Counted from the stretch's first letter, positions 30,855 to 39,334 are shown. The stretch is 45,621 nt of DNA from an uncultured Candidatus Saccharibacteria bacterium (GCA_947090635.1 CAMUOM010000004.1:1-45621); one strand, 5' to 3'. The notes: generated by a model from the sequence alone, not told the origin. Numbers and translations: made by a program.

Positions 30855-30880
30855 GAGTCGTGCCTTAACGACTCTTTTTT
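30855..30880 (+). terminator. Terminator of the 149-aa membrane protein gene
   Basis: GAGTCGT/ACGACTC, 7-bp stem, then six T. Confidence 0.85.
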
Positions 30881-30900
30881 AGTAACAAATTTAGTAACAG

Positions 30901-30924
30901 AAAGCCCCTCCGCGGAGGGGCTTT
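30901..30924 (-). terminator. Palindromic terminator downstream of hpf/raiA
   Basis: A 24-nt perfect palindrome, AAAGCCCCTCCG and its complement, 18 nt beyond the stop on the minus strand. The T tract on that side is short (TTTCTGTT). Confidence 0.65.
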
Positions 30925-30942
30925 AGTTTAGCTTAATTTAGC

Positions 30943-31323
30943 TTAGCGGCGGCGCAGTGAGCGCTTGATGAAGGCCATGATGCCACCGGTGCGGACGCCA
31001 TCGTTACGACGCTCGGTCTTGTAGCGGCGGATTTGGCCGCGGAGCTTCTGCTCGATGATGTCGATTGCAGCAAGGGCGTTTGGCGCGGTCTCGCTTGCTG
31101 ACAGGGTTTTGTCTGGCAGAGTGAGCGCTACATCACACTGGTACTTGTTGTCGTTCTTCTGGTTAATCAAGGTCACTTTGGCAGCAGCGAAGGCTGATTC
31201 GCGCCCGTGACGTGGGATGTAATCAATCAACTTGGCGCACTTCTTGTGGATATAGTCGCGCTCGCGGCTGGTCAAATCGTAGTTAGTGCCTGAGATTTCA
31301 ATATTTAGTTGTTTGTCGCTCAT
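30943..31323 (-). CDS. Ribosome hibernation-promoting factor / RaiA family, short form
   Basis: 126 aa. It starts MSDKQLNIEISGTNYDLTSRE, the beta-strand and helix opening of the HPF/RaiA ribosome-binding domain, and continues with DYIHKKCAKL, KVTLINQKNDNKYQCDVALTLPDKTLSA and DIIEQKLRGQIRRYK. These proteins bind the small subunit decoding region and stop translation in stress or stationary phase. The C-terminal dimerisation domain of long HPF is absent; instead there is a short basic tail. The start was placed 13 codons inside the longest frame because AAGGAGG lies 7 nt upstream of this ATG. It has its own extended -10 promoter between serS and itself. Confidence 0.88.
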   Translation of the reverse strand: MSDKQLNIEISGTNYDLTSRERDYIHKKCAKLIDYIPRHGRESAFAAAKVTLINQKNDNKYQCDVALTLPDKTLSASETAPNALAAIDIIEQKLRGQIRRYKTERRNDGVRTGGIMAFIKRSLRRR

Positions 31324-31359
31324 AGCGTTCCTCCTTAAGGTTATATTACTATTATAGCA
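31324..31359 (-). promoter_or_regulatory. hpf/raiA extended -10 promoter
   Basis: Minus-strand TGCTATAAT (TATAAT at 31351-31356), then AAGGAGG. The -35 is poor. Confidence 0.7.
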
Positions 31360-31374
31360 CACTAGCCATAAATG

Positions 31375-32625
31375 CTATAGCTCGCTGCGGCCGCCAAGGT
31401 ATGGGCGGAGTGGCTCTGGTACCACGAGTTTGCCGCCATCTTGGGCGTAGTTCTCGAGGACAGCCACCATGGTGCGCGCCATACTGATGGCGGTGCCGTT
31501 GAGGGTGTGCAAGCTCTCAATGGTGCCGTCTTTGCGGCGGACGCGGGTCATGACGGTGTTGGCCTGGAAGTCGGTACAGTTGCTGCAGCTGGTGAGTTCA
31601 CGGTAAGTCTGGTCGTATGGACTCCAGTATTCAATGTCGTACTTCTTGGCAGCTGGGGCGCCGAGGTCACCCGCGGCGATGTTGATGACACGGTATGGGA
31701 TACCGAGTTCCTGCCAAATCTCCTCTTCGATACCACGAATCTTCTCGTGAATTTCTTTGCTCTGCTCTGGTAGACAGAAGGCGTACATTTCTAGCTTGTT
31801 AAACTGATGGACGCGGAACAGGCCGCGCGTGTGCTTGCCGGCGGCGCCTGCTTCCTTGCGGTAGCATGGTGAGTAGCCTGCGTAGAACATCGGTAAGTCC
31901 TTCTCGTCGATAATTTCATCCATGTGGTAACCGGTAATGGACATCTCAGCGGTGGCGATGAGGCCAAGGTCTTCGTGCTCAATAAAGTACTCGTCACTCT
32001 GGTCGCTGGTGCGTGGCGTGAAGCCGGTGCCAGCGAAGACACGGCCGTTGACCATATGCGGCACGGTCATAAAGGTGAAGCCGTGCTCAAGCATCTTCTT
32101 GAGGCCAAATTGGAGTAGCGCGTTCTCAAGGAGTGCGAGCTCGTTCTTAATGTAATAGAATTTAGTGCCGGCAACCTTGGCACCGCGGTCAAAGTCAACC
32201 CAACCGCGCGCGACGGCGTAATCGAGGTGGTCAACGCCGTGGGTCTTTTTGTCGCCCCAGTACTTGACGGGCACGCTGTCTTCTTCGCCGCCCATTGGAA
32301 CATCGTCAAAGATGACGTTCGGCACTTGGTTGATAAGGTCGGTCAGCTCGGTGGAGATATCCTTGAGGTCGGACTCTTCCTTGGCGAGGTCAGCCTTGAG
32401 CTGCTTACCTTCCGCTACTAGTTCTGGGTTTGGCTTGCCGCCCTTACCCTTCATCTCGGCTGCAAGTTGGTTGCGCTTAGAGCGCATTTGGTCGATTTTC
32501 TGGCCAAGGTTGCGCTTGGCCTCATCTAACTCGAGGAGACGCTTGAGGTTGATTTTATACCCCTTCGCATCGGCCGACTTCTGGACAAGTTCGGCATTGT
32601 TGCGAATAAATTTAATGTCTAACAT
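31375..32625 (-). CDS. serS: Seryl-tRNA synthetase
   Basis: 416 aa, near the usual bacterial length. SerRS charges tRNA-Ser with serine. The N-terminal MLDIKFIRNNAELVQKSADAKG starts the long antiparallel coiled coil that holds the tRNA (about residues 25-105). The class II core follows: TAEMSITGYH (the place of TAEVPLTN), motif 2 with SPCYRKEAGAAGKHTRGLFRVHQF, LTSCSNCTDFQA, and motif 3 LNGTAISMARTMVAVLENY. The start gives the canonical MLDIKF opening, yet there is almost no room for a leader: TAAAAT ends 6 nt before the ATG, so the mRNA is probably leaderless. Confidence 0.96.
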   Translation of the reverse strand: MLDIKFIRNNAELVQKSADAKGYKINLKRLLELDEAKRNLGQKIDQMRSKRNQLAAEMKGKGGKPNPELVAEGKQLKADLAKEESDLKDISTELTDLINQVPNVIFDDVPMGGEEDSVPVKYWGDKKTHGVDHLDYAVARGWVDFDRGAKVAGTKFYYIKNELALLENALLQFGLKKMLEHGFTFMTVPHMVNGRVFAGTGFTPRTSDQSDEYFIEHEDLGLIATAEMSITGYHMDEIIDEKDLPMFYAGYSPCYRKEAGAAGKHTRGLFRVHQFNKLEMYAFCLPEQSKEIHEKIRGIEEEIWQELGIPYRVINIAAGDLGAPAAKKYDIEYWSPYDQTYRELTSCSNCTDFQANTVMTRVRRKDGTIESLHTLNGTAISMARTMVAVLENYAQDGGKLVVPEPLRPYLGGRSEL

Positions 32626-32640
32626 ACCTTAATTTTACCA
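32626..32640 (-). promoter_or_regulatory. serS -10 element, leaderless arrangement
   Basis: Minus-strand TGGTAAAAT (extended -10 form, hexamer at 32632-32637) ends 6 nt before the serS ATG. Confidence 0.55.
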
Positions 32641-32675
32641 CAATTTAGGTGGCTTGCGGGTGATGAACTTTAGTA

Positions 32676-32687
32676 TATAATTTTAGT
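32676..32687 (+). promoter_or_regulatory. -10 of the ASCH gene, leaderless arrangement
   Basis: TATAAT is followed by 6 nt and then the ATG, so +1 should coincide with the start codon. TTGCGG 16 nt upstream is a possible -35. Confidence 0.65.
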
Positions 32688-33023
32688 ATGAAGCACAAGA
32701 TGAACTTGCAGCCAAAATATTTTGATTTTATTCAGCGCGGCACCAAGCGCATTGAGCTGCGGCTATACGACGAGAAGCGCCAGCAAATTAGCCTAGGTGA
32801 TACCATTGAGTTTGCGCGGGCGGATGGTGCTACTCTGCAGGCTAAAGTAGTTGGGTTGCTGCGGTACGCGTCGTTTGCGGAGCTATTCGAGGACTTTGAT
32901 ATATCGATTCTAGCAGACGCGAGCATGACCAAGCCCGAGCTGCTAGCTGCGCTGAGTGAATTTTATACGCCAGAATTGCAAGCCAAGTTTGGCGTGCTCG
33001 GTATCCGGATTAAACTGCTGTAG
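32688..33023 (+). CDS. ASCH-domain protein
   Basis: 111 aa. MNLQPKYFDFIQRGTKRIELRLYDEKRQQISLGDTIEF is the classic opening of small bacterial ASCH proteins (beta-barrel related to PUA), where GTKRIELR lines the putative RNA or nucleotide pocket. The rest, with AKVVGLLRYASFAELFEDF and a closing FGVLGIRIKLL, matches this family's length and order. The role is thought to be RNA binding or modified-nucleoside handling, but is not settled. There is no ribosome binding site; the gene looks leaderless. It converges on the phosphatase gene with a 7-nt gap. Confidence 0.85.
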   Translation: MKHKMNLQPKYFDFIQRGTKRIELRLYDEKRQQISLGDTIEFARADGATLQAKVVGLLRYASFAELFEDFDISILADASMTKPELLAALSEFYTPELQAKFGVLGIRIKLL

Positions 33024-33030
33024 CGGCGGG

Positions 33031-33582
33031 CTAGTGGTCGGCGGGCTGGGACTGCAGCTGGCGTGCCACGTAGTCGACAATGTAGCGTGCGCCCTGCTCG
33101 ATTTGCGTAAAGGCGACATCGAAGTCGCTTGGCACGCCATACCAAGGGTCAAAAATGTCTAGCTTATTCAGCTTGCCGCCCGCCTTTTTAACTAGTTTGC
33201 GGTCGAAGCTGCGATAGAGATGAATTTTGCTGTACTCTGTGGCGGGTAGTAAGGCCTTGAGTTGTTGCACTTGGTGGTAAGTCATGGGCAGAATGAGGCT
33301 GGCTTGGCTACTCTCGGCCGGCGTGATTTGGTGGGCGCAATGTGGCGCGAGTTCATAACCGTGCGCCTTGAGCCGCGCCGCCGAGCGTGGGTCGATGCCG
33401 CTGCCCTGCTCTTCGTCTGAGACGCCACTAGAGACGGCGACGGCTTGGTGGTCAAGCCCGCGCCGCTTCAACTCAGCATTTAAGATGATTTCGCCCATTG
33501 GCGAGCGGCAAATGTTACCCGTGCAAACGACGTTTATCACATATTTGCGTGGGGTGCCGTTAAATTCTCCTCCTGCGTTCAT
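33031..33582 (-). CDS. Low-molecular-weight protein tyrosine phosphatase family
   Basis: 183 aa. The N-terminal P-loop reads CTGNICRS with the catalytic Cys at 20 and Arg at 26 (CX5R), preceded by strand YVINVV. The general acid lies in DPWYG with Asp at 145, the usual DP(W/Y)xG loop. So all catalytic parts are present and it should hydrolyse phosphotyrosine or arsenate-like esters in the cytoplasm. The chain is about 30 residues longer than the typical 150, mostly a basic stretch RKLVKKAGGKLNK before the acid loop. It starts 9 nt after the permease stop and uses GAGGAG inside the permease end, so it is probably the last gene of the ABC operon. Confidence 0.88.
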   Translation of the reverse strand: MNAGGEFNGTPRKYVINVVCTGNICRSPMGEIILNAELKRRGLDHQAVAVSSGVSDEEQGSGIDPRSAARLKAHGYELAPHCAHQITPAESSQASLILPMTYHQVQQLKALLPATEYSKIHLYRSFDRKLVKKAGGKLNKLDIFDPWYGVPSDFDVAFTQIEQGARYIVDYVARQLQSQPADH

Positions 33583-33591
33583 AATTCTATT

Positions 33592-35544
33592 TTACTCCTC
33601 TTTCAGATTTTTGAGTGGACTACGACGAACACTAAGAATGGTCGGGATAATAGCAGCTAGCAAGCTAGCGCCAAGGACAATGCCAGCCAGATAGCCAACC
33701 ACCAGCTTATCAAAGTGAATGAGACTGACGCTAGCTGGCGCAGCATTCAGCCCAAACATGTATGTCAGCCATTGAGCAAGCTTGGCACTGTAAGTACTGT
33801 TGGCATAGTAAGCTAACGCATAGCCAACTCCACCTGCTACTAAAATAATGAAAATAGTAACCAATAGCACATAAACAATAGTAATTAGTGCAATATCGAT
33901 ACGCTTAAACCCAATAGCACGGAAGACTGCTACCTCATGGCGGCTGTCTGCCACGGAGCGGCCAATGAGGATGTAAAGCAATAGCGCGGCGACAACCAGC
34001 GTGATGATGGCGCCGTAAAACAGGAAGTGCTGCGCTTGATGCTCGAGGTCGTTGATGGCGCCGGCATTACTAAAGACCAGCTGGCCAGTGTATTGTCTGC
34101 CTTCGGGCGTGCATGTGTTGTCAGGCTGCGGTGTACAAGTCTGTTCGACGAGGAAGCGATTAGCGTTGGCCGCAGAGTCGAATTCAATATAGCGTTCGGC
34201 TTGGTCTAGATAGCCGTTATTTAGCGTATAACTGTCCGGTGCGAGAACACTGAGCAGCGGTGCCTTAATGGCGTCGGGCAGCTGAGCAAAGAGCTGTTCT
34301 GGCACGGAGGTGCTAATGTCGCTCGGGGCGACTAACTTGGCTAGCATGCCATCTAGCGCGCTAGACTTGGCGCTGTCGGATTTGCTGGCGCCTGCCGCGA
34401 GGCCGACCACGCGGAATTTAAAGCGGTGCGTGACGGCGTCGGTTAGCCCGTTAAACTGGCGGTCGAATTTGGCTTGGTTGTCATCTTGTCGCCGCTCAGC
34501 TTTGGTACGCTTATCGCTGGCGATAGTAGCGTTGTTGCAGGCTTGCGGGTCGGGCAGTCGGTAAAGTAACTTTGGTTTGTCGGCGCGCTTCACTTTCGGG
34601 TCTTTTAGCTGCGCTTGCTGCTGGAAGTAGTCGGCGATTTGGTCGAGTGAGGCTTTGTTGCGGTAGCAGACTTGGTAAGTGTAGCCGCGAAGGCGCTGTT
34701 GGACAGTTTGGTAAAATTGCCGGAGTGTTTCAATACCACTGTTGGCGTTAGGTTTGGATAGCCCCAGTAGCTGCGTGGCGTCGTACATATCTAACGAAAT
34801 TGGTATCTCACCGCTATCAGGACGCCAACCGTTGTAATCTGGTAAGAGAAATTGCTGGTTGATGGCGGCGGGGCTAAATTTTAGCTCATATTTGGCTGGC
34901 AAAGGGTCTTTTGCTGTGCCGTCGTTGTCGGTCGGCTTGGTGGCGTCATCAAAGGCTTCGCCGGCGGGAGTGAGTAAAGTTTGGCGTGCGGCGCGGTCAA
35001 AGTTAAACGCGGTGGCGTGGTAGAACTTAGTTGCGCCATAAGTGGTGGCTAAGCGTTGCAATGCAGCGTCGTTGATGGCTGGTTGGCTGTAATGCTTGGC
35101 GAGTATTTCGTGAATTATACCACTGTTGTCTTCTTGTGGTAGCACAAAAGACTTGATGTGGCTGTCTGTGTCGTACACGAACGGCGTGGCTTCCATCTCA
35201 CTACTGTAAGGTAGCTTGAGCTGGCGCGCCAATCTGGTTTTGTCTTTAGTGCGTTGCTTAAGTATGTCTTTAGCCTGTTGTAGGGTCGACGGCTGCGCGA
35301 GGTAGGCGTCAACTTCACGCCCACCATTACTTGCCTTTGCTGTATTGACTTGCACGATAAATTTACTAGAAAGGCTATGTTGCTTGAACTGGTCTAGCCC
35401 AGCGATAAATCCTTGGAAAATAGTTACGCTGCCCGCGGCTAGTCCGAATAGGATGCCTAAAAAGACTACGGTAATTGTAGTGTGTAACCAGTGCGCCCGC
35501 AGGCGGACGGTGGCGAGGCGGATACTGCTAGCTAGACTAATCAT
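33592..35544 (-). CDS. FtsX-family ABC transporter permease (second copy)
   Basis: 650 aa. One N-terminal membrane segment (about 18-45) after the short amphipathic MISLASSIRLATVRLRAHWLHTT, a large external domain (about 50-500), then three C-terminal membrane segments containing ALLLYILIGRSVADSRHEVAVFRAIGFKRIDIALI, IILVAGGVGYALAYY and LVVGYLAGIVLGASLLAAIIPTIL. This is the MacB/FtsX plan with coupling region RAIGFKR; partners are the ATPase upstream and the neighbouring paralogue. Such pumps move lipoproteins or peptides or drive external enzymes; the substrate is unknown. The first and last parts are nearly identical at DNA level to the upstream permease, while the external domain differs. 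Confidence 0.88.
   Translation of the reverse strand: MISLASSIRLATVRLRAHWLHTTITVVFLGILFGLAAGSVTIFQGFIAGLDQFKQHSLSSKFIVQVNTAKASNGGREVDAYLAQPSTLQQAKDILKQRTKDKTRLARQLKLPYSSEMEATPFVYDTDSHIKSFVLPQEDNSGIIHEILAKHYSQPAINDAALQRLATTYGATKFYHATAFNFDRAARQTLLTPAGEAFDDATKPTDNDGTAKDPLPAKYELKFSPAAINQQFLLPDYNGWRPDSGEIPISLDMYDATQLLGLSKPNANSGIETLRQFYQTVQQRLRGYTYQVCYRNKASLDQIADYFQQQAQLKDPKVKRADKPKLLYRLPDPQACNNATIASDKRTKAERRQDDNQAKFDRQFNGLTDAVTHRFKFRVVGLAAGASKSDSAKSSALDGMLAKLVAPSDISTSVPEQLFAQLPDAIKAPLLSVLAPDSYTLNNGYLDQAERYIEFDSAANANRFLVEQTCTPQPDNTCTPEGRQYTGQLVFSNAGAINDLEHQAQHFLFYGAIITLVVAALLLYILIGRSVADSRHEVAVFRAIGFKRIDIALITIVYVLLVTIFIILVAGGVGYALAYYANSTYSAKLAQWLTYMFGLNAAPASVSLIHFDKLVVGYLAGIVLGASLLAAIIPTILSVRRSPLKNLKEE
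33593..33741. repeat. Direct repeat, copy 1: 149 bp identical within the permease 3' ends
   Basis: Identical by eye to 35566-35714; similarity continues with scattered changes for about 200 bp more. Confidence 0.9.
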
Positions 35545-35564
35545 GGCGAGATTTGGCGACTGCC

Positions 35565-37460
35565 CTACTCCTCTTTCAGATTTTTGAGTGGACTACGACG
35601 AACACTAAGAATGGTCGGGATAATAGCAGCTAGCAAGCTAGCGCCAAGGACAATGCCAGCCAGATAGCCAACCACCAGCTTATCAAAGTGAATGAGACTG
35701 ACGCTAGCTGGCGCGCTGCTTAGACCAAACATGTATGTCAGCCATTGGGCGAGCTTGGCACTGTAAGTACTGTTAGCATAGTAAGCCAGTGCGTAGCCAA
35801 CCCCACCTGCTACCAAAATGATAAGAATGGCAACTAGTAGCACATAAACAATAGTAATTAGTGCGATATCAATCCGCTTAAACCCAATAGCGCGGAAGAC
35901 TGCTACCTCATGGCGGCTATCTGCCAAAGAGCGGCCGATGAGGATGTAAAGCACGATGGTGGCAAGAATTACCACGGCAATGATGAGGTAAATGATGGCA
36001 CGGTTGGTGTACTCAGTTAGCTGATGGATTGGCTGGGCGTTGCTAAATTCGAACGCGCCGGCAAACTTCCTACCCTCAGGTAAGCACTGACCATCAGGCT
36101 TCTGTTCACAGACGTAATGGTGAATGAAACGTTGCGCATCACGGGCGTTATTAAACTCAATGTAATGCGACCGATGCTTGAGGTAGCCAAATGGTAGTGT
36201 GATCTCACTTGGGTGCAGCAAGCCAAGCAGCTCTTGTTGCTGAGTGGCGGACATCTTACTAAACAGATTTTGTGCTACCGACCAGTGCATGTTGAACGGC
36301 TGCAACGCATCGTGGAACAGGCTGGCGAAGTCGGACGACTTGTGCTGCGCCTGGTCTGGGCGGGTGCTTGTTGTGCTTGATGGTACTAGCCCGACTACGC
36401 GGTAAGTTAGCAACTTCGATACTGGTTCACTGCTGTCGGCCAACTTGGCAAACTGCTCTTTTTTGGAGTCCAGCGCCTTCTCGGCTTTGGTGCGCTTGTC
36501 ATTAGTGATGGTGACATTATTGCAGCCCGTTTGGTTGAGTTGGTAACGGAATTTTGGCTTTTCGCCGCGCGCAATCGCCGTTTGCTGCTCTTGGTACTTC
36601 ATTACCTGTCTGACGGCGGCACGGTTACGGTAGCAGGTTTGGTAAGTGAAGCCGTTAATTTTGGCTTTCAGGTCATTTGCACGTGCGTCTTGCGCTTCGA
36701 TGCTGGCGTTGTTTGGCAAAAACGGCAATTTTAATAGCCGTGTGGCGTCGTAGTATGAGACTAACACTGGTATCTCGCCACTGTCGGGGCGCCAATTACC
36801 TTGGTTTGAAAAGATAAATTGCTGATTAATCTCGCCCGGCGAGAAAATAAAGGTGTTGGCGTAGATGGCAATCTGTTTAGCGTCTTGCTGACTGACAGGC
36901 TTGCCGCCAACCGAAACGATGGTATTACCCGCGCCTGATTCAATGTTGCGCTGCTCGGCCGTGAAAGTTTTGGCGTCGATATGTAAGCCTTGCAACAATT
37001 TGGCTGGTGTGGCATCGTCAATATCTGGCTGGCTGTAGTGGCGCAAGAGGACTTGGCGAGCAATACCGGTCTGGTCTAGGGGCGGCAATTTGAGCTTTCG
37101 CATTGTACCAATGGTCATAACGGGACTGGAATCAATAGACTTGTTGTATGGCAGCCCGAGCTTTTTTGCGAGCGCGGCGCGCTTGGCGGTGTAATCGTTG
37201 AATAATTGCGTTGCTTCTTCGGCTAGCTTTGGGTCATGTAGTGGCAATCCTAATGGTCGGTCCAGCCCCAAAATGTGTCGGCCGGAAATGCTATGTTTGG
37301 AAAATTGGCCGATGCTATCAAATAAGCCCTGTGAAGTGCTGATGGCGGCGGCAACAACGCCAAACATGCCACCGATTAAAAGGACGGTAACGGTGGTGTG
37401 CAGCCAGTGCGCCCGCAGGCGGACGGTGGCAAGGCGGATGCTGCTAGCTAGACTAATCAT
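35565..37460 (-). CDS. FtsX-family ABC transporter permease (first copy)
   Basis: 631 aa, same plan as its neighbour: N-terminal span, large external domain and three C-terminal spans ending LSVRRSPLKNLKEE. The start was taken at MISLASS, four codons inside the longest frame, because it matches the paralogue's start and has GGAG 6 nt upstream. It overlaps the end of the ATPase gene by 8 nt, so the two are translationally coupled. Both external domains share patterns such as NWRPDSGEIP and TNDKRTKAE near the middle. Likely forms a heterodimer with the other permease on the ATPase. Confidence 0.88.
   Translation of the reverse strand: MISLASSIRLATVRLRAHWLHTTVTVLLIGGMFGVVAAAISTSQGLFDSIGQFSKHSISGRHILGLDRPLGLPLHDPKLAEEATQLFNDYTAKRAALAKKLGLPYNKSIDSSPVMTIGTMRKLKLPPLDQTGIARQVLLRHYSQPDIDDATPAKLLQGLHIDAKTFTAEQRNIESGAGNTIVSVGGKPVSQQDAKQIAIYANTFIFSPGEINQQFIFSNQGNWRPDSGEIPVLVSYYDATRLLKLPFLPNNASIEAQDARANDLKAKINGFTYQTCYRNRAAVRQVMKYQEQQTAIARGEKPKFRYQLNQTGCNNVTITNDKRTKAEKALDSKKEQFAKLADSSEPVSKLLTYRVVGLVPSSTTSTRPDQAQHKSSDFASLFHDALQPFNMHWSVAQNLFSKMSATQQQELLGLLHPSEITLPFGYLKHRSHYIEFNNARDAQRFIHHYVCEQKPDGQCLPEGRKFAGAFEFSNAQPIHQLTEYTNRAIIYLIIAVVILATIVLYILIGRSLADSRHEVAVFRAIGFKRIDIALITIVYVLLVAILIILVAGGVGYALAYYANSTYSAKLAQWLTYMFGLSSAPASVSLIHFDKLVVGYLAGIVLGASLLAAIIPTILSVRRSPLKNLKEE
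35566..35714. repeat. Direct repeat, copy 2: 149 bp identical within the permease 3' ends
   Basis: Partner of 33593-33741. A second, shorter near-identical pair marks the 5' ends of the two genes (about 35488-35544 and 37404-37460). Confidence 0.9.
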
Positions 37461-38133
37461 GGAGCACTCCATCGCGCAAGGTTAAAGTGCGGTCTGCTTG
37501 AGAAGCGATGCCGTCGTCGTGAGTGATGATGACCACAGTCGCGCCTGTTTTGTCTCGGATTGACTTTAAGAGGGCGATGACTGATTGGCTATTGGCGGAG
37601 TCAAGGTTGCCGGTTGGCTCGTCGGCCAAAATCACGCGTGGTTCGTTCATAAGGGCGCGCGCGATGGCGGCGCGTTGAATCTGCCCGCCGGAGAGTTCGC
37701 GCGGTTTATGCTTGAGGTATTCGCCGAGCCCCATTTCGTTTGCTAGCTCTTTGGCTCGCTTAGCTGCTACTGACCAACGCGTGCGCCGTGGCGCGGCGGC
37801 AAGTGCAATGTTTTGCCAGAGGTTAAGGAATGGCTGCAAGTAGAATGATTGGAAGACAAAGCCAAGCGTGCGGTTGCGGAAGTTGGATAGCTTGCGGTCG
37901 GAAAGCTTGGCAATCTTGAACCCGTCAACGATGACTTCACCGGTGGTTGGCCGGTCTAGCCCGCCGATGATGTGCAGCAAAGTGCTTTTGCCGCTACCAC
38001 TGGTTCCAGTGATGGCTACGACTTCCCCACGATTGATGGTTAACGATACATTTTTTAGCACCGGTAAAGTTTGCTTGCCCACACGGTAGGTTTTACTAAC
38101 ACATTTGAGTTGGATGGCTGGCGTGTCGTTCAT
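37453..38133 (-). CDS. ABC transporter ATPase, MacB/LolD type
   Basis: 226 aa. Walker A GTSGSGKST at about 43-51, Q-loop FVFQSFYLQPFLNLWQNI at about 92-109, signature LSGGQ at 147-151, Walker B VILADEPTGNLD at 167-178 and switch His in ITHDD. Length and the QSFYLQPFLN stretch fit the LolD/MacB/FtsE group that powers FtsX-type permeases, which follow directly. The start MNDTPAIQLKCVSKTY was chosen over one 21 codons upstream because that stretch is hydrophobic and non-family, and because TACAAT ends 6 nt before this ATG, as in other leaderless genes of the window. Confidence 0.92.
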   Translation of the reverse strand: MNDTPAIQLKCVSKTYRVGKQTLPVLKNVSLTINRGEVVAITGTSGSGKSTLLHIIGGLDRPTTGEVIVDGFKIAKLSDRKLSNFRNRTLGFVFQSFYLQPFLNLWQNIALAAAPRRTRWSVAAKRAKELANEMGLGEYLKHKPRELSGGQIQRAAIARALMNEPRVILADEPTGNLDSANSQSVIALLKSIRDKTGATVVIITHDDGIASQADRTLTLRDGVLHD

Positions 38134-38145
38134 GCTTATATTGTA
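38134..38145 (-). promoter_or_regulatory. -10 of the ABC operon, leaderless arrangement
   Basis: Minus-strand TACAAT (38140-38145) ends 6 nt before the ATPase ATG. No clear -35. Confidence 0.5.
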
Positions 38146-38173
38146 CAACAACGCGCAAAAAAACAATAGCGCT

Positions 38174-38794
38174 TTAATTGCGGCAGAGGTAGGCACACCA
38201 AGCGGCGAGCGTTAGGCCGTCGGTGACTTCGCCTTGGCGGATTAGGTCAGTGAGAGACGATTGGCTCAGCCAAATGAGGTTGGTTAGTTCCCAATCTGTG
38301 GCTTGGCGCGGGCTATGGTCGGCGGCGGTGGCGTTGACTTCAGCAATGGCGATGGGGTCGCAAAGCACTCCAGTGTCGGAGTAGCAGCTTTGTAAAATAG
38401 TGACGTCGCTTGGCGTTACTGTGAGTCCAGTCTCTTCGCGCAGTTCACGTTGTGCTGTGCCGACGGGGTCTTCGTCGCGTAAGCCCATGCCACGTGGGAA
38501 TTCCCAGTGCCATTGACCAGTGGTGGCACGCCAGTGTTTAGCTAGGAGAAATTGGCGGCCGCTGGTGGTTTGGCGGTATGTTATGCAAACAGCCCCCGCT
38601 TGCCCGTGGCCAGTTTTGACCATGTGAAGTAACAGCGGTGCTGCATTTGGTTGGTCGCGCACGGTGGCGGTTTGGCGGTAGACAGTAAAGTTGACTCCAC
38701 CAGCGGGTTCTTTGTATGCGACCTCAGGGGTGCCAATCAGTTGCAGTGGCGGTGGCGTGGTGGCGCGGTTGAAATTATCGAGTTGGTAATTCAT
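38174..38794 (-). CDS. Nudix hydrolase
   Basis: 206 aa. A complete Nudix box lies at about 102-124: G-x5-E-x7-RELREETGL, with the metal-binding Glu residues in REE. The domain starts around QAGAVCITY at 65 and includes WEFPRGM just before the box, as in ADP-ribose/ADP-sugar pyrophosphatases. It should hydrolyse a nucleoside diphosphate linked to another group; the exact substrate cannot be told. A 60-residue N-terminal extension with YKEPAGGVNFTVYR resembles the N-terminal beta domain of ADP-sugar pyrophosphatases. TATAAT lies 22 nt upstream and no ribosome binding site is visible. The ABC operon follows 40 nt later. Confidence 0.9.
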   Translation of the reverse strand: MNYQLDNFNRATTPPPLQLIGTPEVAYKEPAGGVNFTVYRQTATVRDQPNAAPLLLHMVKTGHGQAGAVCITYRQTTSGRQFLLAKHWRATTGQWHWEFPRGMGLRDEDPVGTAQRELREETGLTVTPSDVTILQSCYSDTGVLCDPIAIAEVNATAADHSPRQATDWELTNLIWLSQSSLTDLIRQGEVTDGLTLAAWCAYLCRN

Positions 38795-38840
38795 GTTTAT
38801 TTAATGATTATGTTTTATTATAGCATGTCGTCGAACTACA

Positions 38841-38872
38841 GCAAAAGAAAACCCCCACGCTGAGTGGGGGTT
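38841..38872 (-). terminator. Terminator of the 152-aa membrane protein gene
   Basis: Minus-strand AACCCCCAC-TCAGC-GTGGGGGTT and TTTTCTTTT, starting 3 nt after the stop. Confidence 0.85.
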
Positions 38873-38875
38873 GGA

Positions 38876-39334
38876 CTATTCGTCTAGTAGTTCTTGTTCA
38901 CGGCTGTAACGCCATTCGGCATTGTCGAGTTTTTGGATTGCATTATAGAGGCACAGTCCGATGCAAATAATGCCGATAAAGGTTACGCAGAGCATGAGCA
39001 AAGCGACAAACTCGTAGATGACGTTACCGAATATACGGTAATGGATTGCCAGTGTCAATCCAGCGCAAATGCAAGTGGCGAATAACCAGAAGACAGACCA
39101 TGCGACGTAGTGCCGAATAGTGCGCTTCCAACGCGCAATGATTCGTTGCAAGTCGGGCGCTTTTGGCTCAGACTCGTACGCTGGTTTTTGCGTTGGTTTA
39201 GATACTGGTTTAGGCGTTGGCGATGTCAGTCGAATTGGCTGGGCGGTTGCGCCATTAGCGCTGGGCCGGTTATATCTGCCATGCTTAGCCCGCATTGGGG
39301 TGTAGCTTGGCGGTAATTGGTCGATTGATGCCAT
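38876..39334 (-). CDS. Membrane protein with Pro/Thr/Lys-rich N-terminus
   Basis: 152 aa. Residues 1-65 are low-complexity, rich in Pro, Thr, Lys and Ser (TSPTPKPVSKPTQKP). A basic stretch IARWKRTIRHY precedes two membrane spans at about 78-97 and 106-130. The charged end NAEWRYSREQELLDE should be cytoplasmic like the N-terminus. No family recognised. It is monocistronic with its own strong promoter and terminator. The gene lies between the Nudix gene and the large VirD4/TraD-like ATPase, but the separate promoter argues against a shared operon. Confidence 0.7.
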   Translation of the reverse strand: MASIDQLPPSYTPMRAKHGRYNRPSANGATAQPIRLTSPTPKPVSKPTQKPAYESEPKAPDLQRIIARWKRTIRHYVAWSVFWLFATCICAGLTLAIHYRIFGNVIYEFVALLMLCVTFIGIICIGLCLYNAIQKLDNAEWRYSREQELLDE

